DNA from: Arenibacter nanhaiticus
GTDB lineage: Bacteria > Bacteroidota > Bacteroidia > Flavobacteriales > Flavobacteriaceae
Length of the DNA stretch: 64,000 nt
Assembly: GCF_900141935.1 (NCBI RefSeq)
Contig: NZ_FQYX01000013.1
Location: forward strand, 40,152-104,151
Direction: 5' to 3'
Shown here in pieces: positions 29,570 through 38,197 of this stretch. The notes under the pieces are model-generated. The model saw only the letters and a program-made list of their open reading frames with translations. It did no database searches and was not told the origin of the DNA. Positions within the stretch are counted from its first letter, which is position 1, and every line of letters begins with the position of its first letter. Both the position numbers and the translations under genes were made by a program.

Positions 29570-31195
29570 TTATTGCTGCCCAACCTTTTGCGAAGCCAAC
29601 TCCCTTTCTATTTTATACCATTCTTTTTGATACTTTTCAATCCATTCTGGGGGGTTCCCTAATCTGTATTTTAATTGTGCTTCGTATAAGGATTCAGGAA
29701 AAACGGCCTGTCCTAAACTTTCAAGATATCCGAGGTTTTCTTGAATGAAGCTTGTCCTTGAACCATGCATACCTACAACGGTAGGATTCACGACAGAAAA
29801 CCCCCAATACAAATGTTTTGGACCTGACAGTTTCCAGAAATCGTAATTATCTTGTGGTTCACCCACTCTTTTATAGTTCCATAAGGTTAATCCTTTTAAG
29901 TGATGCGGCTCATTCTTGTAATAACCACCGTGGCTGGTCATTTTTGAACCTTCGTACATATCCACCAAATTATTGATTGGAATGTCGGCATGGGAATCCC
30001 ATCCTTGTTTTGGCGTTTTTACGCGCCAAATTACAGATCCCGATGTTTTGTGAGACATAGATGCGCCATGGAATTGCCCGTTATTGGAAGCATCCTTAAT
30101 TAAACCCGTTAACACCCGTGTAGACTGTGTCACGTTCGTTAATTTATGTCCGCTGTTCCCTTCGACCCATAACATTAAAACAGAAGATGCATAACTTTTG
30201 CTAACAGAAACAGCTCCACTAACACTGCTAAACCGGCATCTTCTAACCCAAGAGTTTGCCACTCTTTGCATAGAAACCATAGACCAAGCATTGTCGTGCA
30301 AAAAATCTTTATGGTGCACAAATGTATCCTTAAAATTTGCTTTGAAGAAGATATCTTCTACACCCACATTTTCTAACGGATAAAAAGGTTTTGCTTGCCA
30401 ATTGTAATCGGTATTAATCGAATTTATCAACGGGTCTTTTAAGGTGATTTTATTCCCAGAAATACTTTTTATTTCATGGTTCTCAATAAATGTCACTCCT
30501 TCTTGTTGAATCTTTTCCCATTGTGGTCTTGGTTTCTTTCCTTCAAATGATTCTTTTGCAACAGTGACATTATAAGGCATTTGTAGTTGTATAAACTTTG
30601 TATCTTTAAAGATGTCTGCATTTTTCACAACAATGGTAAACGCTCCTTCATTTGCGTTTTCTGTGATCTTTGTTCGTTGTTTTTCTCCTTTTTTTGAGGA
30701 AAATGTAAACATATAACTCACTTTCCATTCAGGTTCATCGGGCGTTCGTTGCAACATGTGATCTTTCATATTAATCACCGTTCCATTTTTCCCCATGCCA
30801 CTTCCCTTTAAAATAATATTAGAAGATGATATTTCAATAGGATTTGTTTTTTTGGGTTTCACATTCACCATAAAATCTCCTGGCGGAAAAAACACAATGC
30901 CCCCCTTGTTTAATTCTGCTGCGTTTATAGCAGCCTGAATAGCCTCTTGGTCCGAAATACTATCATTGGGGATAGCGCCAAAATCTAACACATTAAAAAC
31001 CTTTAAACCCTTATGATTTTCGGGGATTCCTTTTTCACCAAGTTGATATCCGGCATAGGAATAATCAAATAGCAATGGAATTTCAGGGTCGTTTATTTCA
31101 CCTGTAAATTTTTTCCATATAACCGCTTCTTGAGCAAATGACGGGCCTATGTTAAATATGAAAGCTATAAAATAAGTAATAAAAAGTACACGCAT
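29570..31195 (-). CDS. secreted right-handed beta-helix protein, candidate polysaccharide lyase (PL29-like?)
   Basis: The 541 residues have a signal peptide (VLFITYFIAFIFNIGPSFAQ) and a pectate-lyase-type opening FNVLDFGAIPNDSISDQEAI with GGIVFFPPGDFMV, the mark of the pectate lyase superfamily beta-helix. Later turns include NSWVRRCRFSSVSGAVSVSK and MHGSRTSFIQENLG. The C-terminal third looks like the DUF4955-type extension of Bacteroidota proteins. I recall that the glycosaminoglycan lyase family PL29 (founded on a B. thetaiotaomicron chondroitin-locus protein) is of this general type, and the position 56 bases after a PL8 gene fits. The family assignment is not proven. An epimerase or a non-catalytic role remains possible. 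Confidence 0.65.
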   Translation of the reverse strand: MRVLFITYFIAFIFNIGPSFAQEAVIWKKFTGEINDPEIPLLFDYSYAGYQLGEKGIPENHKGLKVFNVLDFGAIPNDSISDQEAIQAAINAAELNKGGIVFFPPGDFMVNVKPKKTNPIEISSSNIILKGSGMGKNGTVINMKDHMLQRTPDEPEWKVSYMFTFSSKKGEKQRTKITENANEGAFTIVVKNADIFKDTKFIQLQMPYNVTVAKESFEGKKPRPQWEKIQQEGVTFIENHEIKSISGNKITLKDPLINSINTDYNWQAKPFYPLENVGVEDIFFKANFKDTFVHHKDFLHDNAWSMVSMQRVANSWVRRCRFSSVSGAVSVSKSYASSVLMLWVEGNSGHKLTNVTQSTRVLTGLIKDASNNGQFHGASMSHKTSGSVIWRVKTPKQGWDSHADIPINNLVDMYEGSKMTSHGGYYKNEPHHLKGLTLWNYKRVGEPQDNYDFWKLSGPKHLYWGFSVVNPTVVGMHGSRTSFIQENLGYLESLGQAVFPESLYEAQLKYRLGNPPEWIEKYQKEWYKIERELASQKVGQQ

Positions 31196-31251
31196 TGTTG
31201 TGGGTAATTTCTCTATTTAAAGACTTAGAAGCAACAGGATGCCTTCTTGGC

Positions 31252-34200
31252 CTAAGAACTTAATTTCATCATTTTAAACACCCTTGGAAATCCATCTTTA
31301 CACTCTAAACTAATGACGGTTTTCGTACCAGAATTATCGATAGCGGTTATAAAATCGGCTGGCAAGGCACTCCATTTCCCTTCTAAGGTAATGGTCAGTG
31401 TAACTGGGGTGCTGTAATTCCTATATTTATTCGGTTGGTATTCCGGAAAATTCAAATCGGGCTGCACAGCACTGATGGTTATATTTTTATCAGAATCCTT
31501 TCTCACCATAATTAATGCAGGTTCCGACACTTCTGATAAATAACCACTATCCAATTTTCTCTTTGCCTCAAAAACGGCGTATGCCGTGCTGTTCGACTTA
31601 TGGTCCGAAACAATATGAGCTGTACTATCGGCTCTAATAATGGTATAAGAATCATCGGCCTTTGCCTTTTTCTCGAATTTCTTTTGATCTTCCTCCTTCA
31701 GAAAGGGATAAATAACATATTGATAGTTGGCATTTTTAGGAGCCAATCCATGGTCTATCCAAGCAGCAGCATAATCGGCCTCGGTCTCTTTTGCTCCTTT
31801 GCCCTTGGCATTCATTCTCCCGGTATTGACCGAATACTTGTTGTGATAAGAATGTTGATGTTCCTTCTTTAATTGTACGGCGGTATTGGAAAGGATATAA
31901 TACCCATTCCCATAAGGATCTACCACCCAGTTATTCTTTTTCACATCAGAAGCCAATTCTGTTTTTACCGGAAACTTTGTTATAGTTTTATTAGATGTGT
32001 AGAGCGGAATTTTTGGATCTATTAACAAAGACTGAAAAAGATTGGTCTGTACAGGATTATTTTCGTCTACACTACAAATATTGGTTCCTATTACTATCAG
32101 CTTGTCACCAAATGAAAATACCGATTTCTTGGCATACAATTTTCCTGGAAATCCCACTTTCGTTTCTGGCCATTCCGAATTAGAGCCTTTGCCTTCATTT
32201 AAGATCATTCCAAAAACCCCGTTCCCGTCCAATTCCGTTGCCCCGGCAAAGGTTTCATTGGAACGGAACATTATTAGTGGCATTTTTGGTTCCAATTCTT
32301 CAAAAGGCAAGTTAATTACGGTAGCCCCTGGATATCGGTTCCAATCCCAACCCTCCTGAACAAAGCCGCTTCCTATTTCTCCATTTCGGTTTAACAGTTG
32401 TATGGTTCCGTTGGCAGGGTATCTACCATACCTATTTTCATCAACATAAATTTCAGATGCCCATACATATTTACTATACCCCTTAACAATGGCGGCCCAA
32501 TCGTTGCGCCTATGAATTGCCGTGGCTGCATAGGGCATGGTATGATAGCCTTCGAGCTGTTCTGGTTGTATTCCGTTAATTTCCCTAAAAAGGGTACTAT
32601 TGAGTTTATCTTCTTTTCCCCATAGTCTAAGATATGCAGCGGCTATCTCCTTATCAATTTTCTCGGTTCCCTCGGGATTTCCAGCATATGCCATTAAAAG
32701 ATACTCTTCTTTTAAGGATTTAATACTGTTGGCTTCCAAGGGATGTCGTCCTGCATTTCCAAATCCCCAATCGTACAGTTGACTATAAGCTCTAGTATTT
32801 AAAAAGGCCTTTTTAAAATTCTCATGTCCGTCCGTTTTTATTCGAAACCTAGTCCCTGACAAGGTTCTGATTACTTTAGGGACCGTTTTAAAGGCACCAT
32901 AGCCGTAAGCCGGATAGTGACCATTGTGATGCCATGCCGTACCATCTACCTTAAAGCCCCATTCTTCATTTTGTTGTGCTAGGGTTATAGAGATATAATT
33001 AGAATAAGCATGTAATAAGGCTGCTTGCTTTTCCTGGCTATCCATAAGGAAAATCAACATTAAATGATAATAGGATTGTGTGTTTAGGTAATCGATATTT
33101 ACATGAAAATTACTTTCATCGTCCAAAAGCATTCCTAAGTTAAACAACCAGTGCAAACTTGCGCCAATCTCATTTAACAAACCGTTGTCGTATAGCAATT
33201 GTCGCATGGTAAAAAATGCCTCGGTAATGTCCCTAACGTTATACCCAATATGATGCCTTGTACCGCCAGCGGCACCAGCCACCCAACCTTGATCTAAAAA
33301 GTATTTAGTCCCGGTCAAAAACATTTCCTCAATTTCCTGTTTCTGGGAGGTATCTGCCCTATCGTGAAAATTAGCCAGTTTTTTTAATACTTTCCCCAAA
33401 TCCGACACATCATTAACCTTTAATGGCCCATGTTGTTTCTCATCATAATACTCCTGCCTTATCATAAAAGTTAAAGGAGGCCCTATTACCGTCTCACCCG
33501 TATCCTTTATATTTAACTTTTGAAAATCTTCCCGTAAAGACTTTATATACACCTTGTATTTCTTATCGATCCTTAAATCTGCGTCAATTAATTTTTCGAA
33601 TTTTTGTAAATCCATCCTCACAGCCATAGAAATTGGGGATACCTCCAAATTCTTAATGCGTTCGTAATTGCTTATCAAAGGCATCCAATGATCACTTCCC
33701 AATTTAGTATCTGCCTTAATAAAGGGCACCAAAAGATCTGGGTATTGATGCCTGTCATCCTGGTATTGTGAAAAAACAATGTCGTCTAGATATAGTTTTC
33801 CCTTTTCTGCTGAAGTACTAATTCTAAAATAATCATAATCTACTTCTGCTCCCTTCTCTGGAGCATTTCCTTGCATTTCATAAAAAGGAACCCAAATTCG
33901 TCGCCATCCTTTAAAAGACAATGGAACATCAAACCAAACCGCTACTTTTCCTTCTTTTTCAAAGGAAATAGTTAGGGTATCGTTTTGTGGTGTCTCGTTG
34001 TAAAGGGAAATCGCTGTAGTGGGACTAGACGGAAAGTAATTTCCGTACCGCAATGGACTTTCTGCATGTGACAATATCCTAAAATTGGCAGTCCCTAGAC
34101 TACTTTGGCCTTGCCATTCCCATTTCAATGACGATTTTCCTAACCTCATACGATCAGTACTGATAGCCAAAGTGCTATTAGAATTTTGATATAACTCTAA

Positions 34201-34329
34201 TACGTTGCTGGACTCAAAAGATTCTAAGGCGGGTAGCTTCGTTTGTTGTGAAAAACCTATACCAGTGATTAAAAAAAGGACCATTTTAATTGGCATACGT
34301 TTTCTTGATTTATAAAATAATGATCTCAT
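31252..34329 (-). CDS. PL8 polysaccharide lyase, chondroitinase ABC type
   Basis: Beta-eliminative lyase that cleaves chondroitin/dermatan sulfate or hyaluronan to unsaturated oligosaccharides. An N-terminal jelly-roll domain (about 30-190) precedes the alpha/alpha toroid and C-terminal beta-sandwich domains, as in Proteus chondroitinase ABC I. Counting from the chosen start, the catalytic tetrad is complete: His468 and Tyr475 in TAWHHNGHYPAYGYGAF, Arg528 in NAGRHPL, and Glu626 in WASEIYVDENRYGRY, matching His501, Tyr508, Arg560 and Glu653 of the Proteus enzyme. The ATG at 34329 follows AAGGAAA and precedes a signal peptide; ATGs at 34356 and 34296 are alternatives. About 1025 residues. Confidence 0.93.
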   Translation of the reverse strand: MRSLFYKSRKRMPIKMVLFLITGIGFSQQTKLPALESFESSNVLELYQNSNSTLAISTDRMRLGKSSLKWEWQGQSSLGTANFRILSHAESPLRYGNYFPSSPTTAISLYNETPQNDTLTISFEKEGKVAVWFDVPLSFKGWRRIWVPFYEMQGNAPEKGAEVDYDYFRISTSAEKGKLYLDDIVFSQYQDDRHQYPDLLVPFIKADTKLGSDHWMPLISNYERIKNLEVSPISMAVRMDLQKFEKLIDADLRIDKKYKVYIKSLREDFQKLNIKDTGETVIGPPLTFMIRQEYYDEKQHGPLKVNDVSDLGKVLKKLANFHDRADTSQKQEIEEMFLTGTKYFLDQGWVAGAAGGTRHHIGYNVRDITEAFFTMRQLLYDNGLLNEIGASLHWLFNLGMLLDDESNFHVNIDYLNTQSYYHLMLIFLMDSQEKQAALLHAYSNYISITLAQQNEEWGFKVDGTAWHHNGHYPAYGYGAFKTVPKVIRTLSGTRFRIKTDGHENFKKAFLNTRAYSQLYDWGFGNAGRHPLEANSIKSLKEEYLLMAYAGNPEGTEKIDKEIAAAYLRLWGKEDKLNSTLFREINGIQPEQLEGYHTMPYAATAIHRRNDWAAIVKGYSKYVWASEIYVDENRYGRYPANGTIQLLNRNGEIGSGFVQEGWDWNRYPGATVINLPFEELEPKMPLIMFRSNETFAGATELDGNGVFGMILNEGKGSNSEWPETKVGFPGKLYAKKSVFSFGDKLIVIGTNICSVDENNPVQTNLFQSLLIDPKIPLYTSNKTITKFPVKTELASDVKKNNWVVDPYGNGYYILSNTAVQLKKEHQHSYHNKYSVNTGRMNAKGKGAKETEADYAAAWIDHGLAPKNANYQYVIYPFLKEEDQKKFEKKAKADDSYTIIRADSTAHIVSDHKSNSTAYAVFEAKRKLDSGYLSEVSEPALIMVRKDSDKNITISAVQPDLNFPEYQPNKYRNYSTPVTLTITLEGKWSALPADFITAIDNSGTKTVISLECKDGFPRVFKMMKLSS

Positions 34330-34391
34330 TAGTTTCCTTATATTTTTAATAGGCATATATCATGGCTTCTTTTGCCAAAACACCCTCATGA

Positions 34392-35096
34392 TTAATATAT
34401 TTTCCAATCTTTAAACCAAACACTTTTTGTAAAACTGCTTTGGTCTTTAGCATTGCTTTGAAAATTACTCACCAACGCCAAATCGCCCTTCCACCTTTCT
34501 ATAGCTACATGGTTCTTAGATATATTGGCCAATAATTTACCCGTGCTAATGTCGGAGATAGCAACATTTACCACATAGTTATTTGTCTCTGGCCTAAGTT
34601 GCACTTTTAGGTTCACTCCAGTAGGCAATGCTTTCATCACATTCTTATTTTTAGGATTAGGGCTTGGCGTTCCTATAAACAATACCCCGTTAGTACTGAC
34701 CCCTATATTTAAGCCTTTTCGATCCACCGCATGATCTGAACTTAGGTTATCGGCTCCCAAATTAAATCCGGCCCAATTCTTACTATTCCCAACCAAATCC
34801 CCATTATAAAAACCAACCTCAACTTCCATTTCAAAGGTTCCCTCTCTTAACTGAGGTGTTAACAGGTGAACTGTTCTATTTTCCCTACTGACCAAACATT
34901 CCAATTTCCCATTGGACACCTGCCAATCTTCCAATGGATAAGGCGTATACTCTGGCCCTACCCTTGAAGGTGTTGCAGTGCCTGTAAAATCACATTTAAA
35001 GACGATCTTATTTTCTATCTTGCCTTTACACCCCAGCAAGGTATAAAGCAAGATAATTAAGCATACAACTGTCCTATTAAAACTCCAGGCATTCAT
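34392..35096 (-). CDS. unrecognised PUL lipoprotein, beta-sandwich-like
   Basis: I do not recognise this protein. From the ATG at 35096 it has 234 residues, with a clear lipoprotein signal (VCLIILLYTLLGC). The frame extends 14 codons further upstream, but that start would overlap the sulfatase gene. The mature part is rich in beta strands (KIVFKCDFTG, GTFEMEVEVGFYNGDLVG, GLNIGVSTNGVLFIG) and ends SVWFKDWKIY. This resembles a concanavalin/laminin-G-like sandwich with no obvious catalytic cluster, so a glycan-binding or accessory role is possible. It lies 13 bases after the sulfatase stop and about 60 before the PL8 gene in the same transcription direction. Confidence 0.75.
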   Translation of the reverse strand: MNAWSFNRTVVCLIILLYTLLGCKGKIENKIVFKCDFTGTATPSRVGPEYTPYPLEDWQVSNGKLECLVSRENRTVHLLTPQLREGTFEMEVEVGFYNGDLVGNSKNWAGFNLGADNLSSDHAVDRKGLNIGVSTNGVLFIGTPSPNPKNKNVMKALPTGVNLKVQLRPETNNYVVNVAISDISTGKLLANISKNHVAIERWKGDLALVSNFQSNAKDQSSFTKSVWFKDWKIY

Positions 35097-35109
35097 TGGT
35101 CTCGATGGT

Positions 35110-36639
35110 TTACTTTGCTGGTACCGTTTCTGAATCATTTAACTTTTGGAATCGTTTAAACCAAGGGTCCTTTTTATCCTTTAATTGCTTTAAAAGTTTC
35201 TTTTTCAACCCGCTTTTCAATTCCGTATCCTTTTCGGCTATATTATGTTTTTGAAAAGGATCGTTTTTATTATCGTATAAAAATTCACGGGCTTGGTTTT
35301 GGTCATCCAAGGTGATCACATAAGTATGGGTGTGGGTCCTTATTCCACGGTGTCCCGATGCTGGCTGTCCTTCTTCTATATAGTAATACAAGACAGAACT
35401 TGGTCTTTTCCCTTCATTTTTTAAAATGATGGACGATAGGTCTTGGCCATCTACATTGGAAGGAATACCATCTGTAGTACCTAGCATATTTAGGATAGTC
35501 GGCATAATATCCGTAGCACCAATAAGCAGATCGTCTTTTTGGCCTCCCTTAATTTTAGCCGGCCATCTAATGATAAAAGGAACGTTTATAGCTTCTTCAT
35601 ACCATACATTTTTTGACATTAAAGCATGGCTACCCATCATTTCGCCATGATCTGAGGTAATGACTACTATAGTGTTATCTTCCAATCCCTCTTCTTCCAA
35701 GGCCTTTAACACTCTCCCTATTTGGTCGTCTACACCCGTCACCATAGCATAATAATTACGGATATGCTCTTTGGCCAATTCGGTTCTTTTCCTGGTTGCT
35801 CCCTTATGGAAGGCCAATTCTTGGGCCTCGCTATCCAAATCTAGATTTCCTCTATTGAGCAATTCCTCCAAGGATTTGTCCTTATAGGGTGCTATATATT
35901 TTTCAGGCACATATTGATATGGGGGATGGGGTGGATTTACTGACCAAAAAAGAGCAAAGGGCTTGTCTTTAGTCCTTGTTTTCTCGGAGGGGTTTTTAAT
36001 ATAATCGATGATCACATCTGCTTCGTGCTTGGCAGACCATTCGTTGATATACGTCAGCTCATCCTCCGCAGCATCGTTGATCCAATAATGAGGTGTGTTG
36101 TGCTCATCAAAAGTGCCATAAGCATACCAAAAATTAAACCCGTGCCGAAATTCCTTAGGGGTATAAGCATCCCATAACACCGTATCCTTATCCGCAACAG
36201 GCGGTGGAGAGGTTAAATGTAATTTCCCTACATAACCGGCATCATAACCGTTCTTTACCAAAACATCGGAAAAACTAATATCGTCTTTTTGCCATGAATT
36301 ATTGTACTTATACCTATTGGAGTTACTATTGGTCAGCACCGAATTATTATAAGGTAATTTTCCGGTCATCAACATAGCCCGGTAAGGGCTACACAGCGGA
36401 AAGTTACTTATAGCATCTGTAATCACCATTCCCTCTTTGGCCAGTTGATCCATATTAGGAGTCACCACCGGATCTTGTCCATTGATCCCAATAGCCGAAT
36501 TTCGCAATTGATCGGGAAAGATAAACAGCAAATTGGCTGCTTCCTTTTGCGAGGGTTTTAAGGTAGGCTTACAAGAAACCATAGTGGCGAACACCCAACT
36601 AAATAGCAACAAATACCGAATTACAAAATGCATGTTCAT
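35110..36639 (-). CDS. sulfatase lipoprotein (S1 family) with CSPYR active-site motif
   Basis: The 509 residues start with a lipoprotein signal (VFATMVSC, Cys23). The active-site motif is PLCSPYRAMLMTG, with Cys83 as the formylglycine precursor. Tyr replaces the usual Ser/Ala at the fourth position of CxPSR but Cys, Pro and Arg are kept. FPDQLRNSAIG supplies metal ligands; VGKLHLTSPP has Lys and His in the usual places; TSDHGEMMGSHALMSKN is the second metal cluster. It lies five bases after the GH88 stop, so desulfation and uronide cleavage are co-expressed. Probably it acts on a lyase-released oligosaccharide or the polymer; which sulfate is unknown. Confidence 0.88.
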   Translation of the reverse strand: MNMHFVIRYLLLFSWVFATMVSCKPTLKPSQKEAANLLFIFPDQLRNSAIGINGQDPVVTPNMDQLAKEGMVITDAISNFPLCSPYRAMLMTGKLPYNNSVLTNSNSNRYKYNNSWQKDDISFSDVLVKNGYDAGYVGKLHLTSPPPVADKDTVLWDAYTPKEFRHGFNFWYAYGTFDEHNTPHYWINDAAEDELTYINEWSAKHEADVIIDYIKNPSEKTRTKDKPFALFWSVNPPHPPYQYVPEKYIAPYKDKSLEELLNRGNLDLDSEAQELAFHKGATRKRTELAKEHIRNYYAMVTGVDDQIGRVLKALEEEGLEDNTIVVITSDHGEMMGSHALMSKNVWYEEAINVPFIIRWPAKIKGGQKDDLLIGATDIMPTILNMLGTTDGIPSNVDGQDLSSIILKNEGKRPSSVLYYYIEEGQPASGHRGIRTHTHTYVITLDDQNQAREFLYDNKNDPFQKHNIAEKDTELKSGLKKKLLKQLKDKKDPWFKRFQKLNDSETVPAK

Positions 36640-36644
36640 AATAC

Positions 36645-37874
36645 CTAGTTTACTGAATTCATTTTCTTTAATCTATCCAAAGCCTCAATATAATAATAAT
36701 CGGCATAGATCAGGGCAACGTCAATTTCGTGTCCCAATGATTTTGCACCTGTCGAATGAAGTAAAAAAGAATCGGCTTTCCCTACTCCCGAATATTTTTC
36801 GGAACTTAAAGAAGTTAACATGTTTAGGGCCGCGTTATAATATTTATTTTGCAATGCTTCGTCTTCCATGTACGTACTAAGCTCTAACAAACCAGAGGCG
36901 ACTATAGCGGCAGCAGAGGCATCCCTATCATCATCTTTTGTAGTGTCTATATCAAAATCCCAATGAGGTATGTAATCTTCTGGAAGTAGTTCTAAGTACT
37001 TATCGGCAATCTTTTGTGCAAAATCTAGAAACTTTTTGTCCTTTGTTTCCCTATACATCAAGGTATACCCATAAATCCCCCATGCCTGTCCTCTAGACCA
37101 ACGGCTATCATCGTGAAGACCTTGTTTGGTATGCTTGTTCAATACCTTTCCGTTTAAGGAATCGTATTCTACGACATGCCAAGAGGTGTAATCGTCCCTA
37201 AAATGATGTTCCATGGTCGTTTCCGCATGTTTCACGGCAATATCATAATGACTTTTATCCCCACCATTTTTAGCCGACCAGAACAGCAGTTCCAAATTTA
37301 ACATATTGTCTATAATGGTGATATGTTGTTGCCAACGTGGGTGCATTTTATTAGACCAAGACCTAATAGTTCCTACCTTAGGATTAAATCTACTGGCAAG
37401 CGAATTTGCCGAAGTCAATAAAATATCCTTATACTCCTTCTTGTCTCCAAAAAGGTACCCATTGCCATAAGCAGGAAACATCATAAATCCTATATCGTGG
37501 TGTTCGGTAATGGTTTTAAAATCTTCAAAAACTTCGGTTCTTTTGATAGCTTCTTGTTTCCATTTTTCATCCTTGGTAATTTCGTACATATACCAAAGTA
37601 TACCCGGGTAAAATCCGGAGGTCCACACCAATCTTCCGTTTGGTATTTCTTTCCATTCGGTTTCGTTTGTTTCTATTAGCCTAGGGTGCTTGGAAAGATC
37701 GGTTAACTTGGGTACGGCTATTTCCAATTGTGACTCGCAATCTTCAATGGCGCCATTCAAATCAAATGCCACGCTTTTTCCATTTAGGACTTGTGCCGTA
37801 GCAGTTTCTTTTTTCTTTTGTCCAGATTGGCAGCTTGCCAAGCAAAAAACTAGGGACAGTAATAATAATCTCAT
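36645..37874 (-). CDS. GH88 unsaturated glucuronyl hydrolase lipoprotein
   Basis: Removes the 4,5-unsaturated uronate that lyases leave at the non-reducing end of glycosaminoglycan oligosaccharides, releasing 4-deoxy-5-keto-uronate. The 409-residue alpha6/alpha6 barrel carries the two family aspartates: Asp127 in TEHHDIGFMMF and Asp189 in HITIIDNMLNLE. ETEWKEIPNGRLVWTSGFYPG and RWSRGQAWGIYGY are further GH88 signatures. The N-terminus is a lipoprotein signal (LVFCLASC, Cys15), so it is envelope-anchored, unlike cytoplasmic GH88 enzymes. It heads the enzyme block GH88-sulfatase-lipoprotein-PL8 and feeds KduI/KduD encoded on the other strand. Confidence 0.92.
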   Translation of the reverse strand: MRLLLLSLVFCLASCQSGQKKKETATAQVLNGKSVAFDLNGAIEDCESQLEIAVPKLTDLSKHPRLIETNETEWKEIPNGRLVWTSGFYPGILWYMYEITKDEKWKQEAIKRTEVFEDFKTITEHHDIGFMMFPAYGNGYLFGDKKEYKDILLTSANSLASRFNPKVGTIRSWSNKMHPRWQQHITIIDNMLNLELLFWSAKNGGDKSHYDIAVKHAETTMEHHFRDDYTSWHVVEYDSLNGKVLNKHTKQGLHDDSRWSRGQAWGIYGYTLMYRETKDKKFLDFAQKIADKYLELLPEDYIPHWDFDIDTTKDDDRDASAAAIVASGLLELSTYMEDEALQNKYYNAALNMLTSLSSEKYSGVGKADSFLLHSTGAKSLGHEIDVALIYADYYYIEALDRLKKMNSVN

Positions 37875-37939
37875 TCGTTTGCATTTTTATGTTAATACTT
37901 TACTTTTTAATCTTTGGTTTCCGTTAGATGATGATTGTA

Positions 37940-37988
37940 AAAAAAACACCCCACATATTTTTCTATGGACAATACGGGGATGTTCTAA
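37940..37988 (-). terminator. candidate terminator after the FG-GAP gene
   Basis: On the minus strand AACATCCCC pairs with GGGGTGTT (one bulged T) across a long AT-rich loop and is followed by eight T's. It lies 210 bases after the FG-GAP stop and just before the GH88 start. No gene is seen in 37875-38197. Confidence 0.5.
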
Positions 37989-38197
37989 ACTCAACTCAAT
38001 CAACTAACTTTTCAATGGTGCTTTGAGACCTATTTTACTTTTAGGTTTCAGGGCCTAAGACAAAGTTGCAGTATATTCATAAAAACTAGAGGGGCTAAAA
38101 GTTCAATAAGCGGGTGCTCACTGACCAAAGCCATCAAAAACACTTAAAATTCAATATTTTATAAAAACCCCACTTCTTCGCTTTCAAAGAATGGCGT

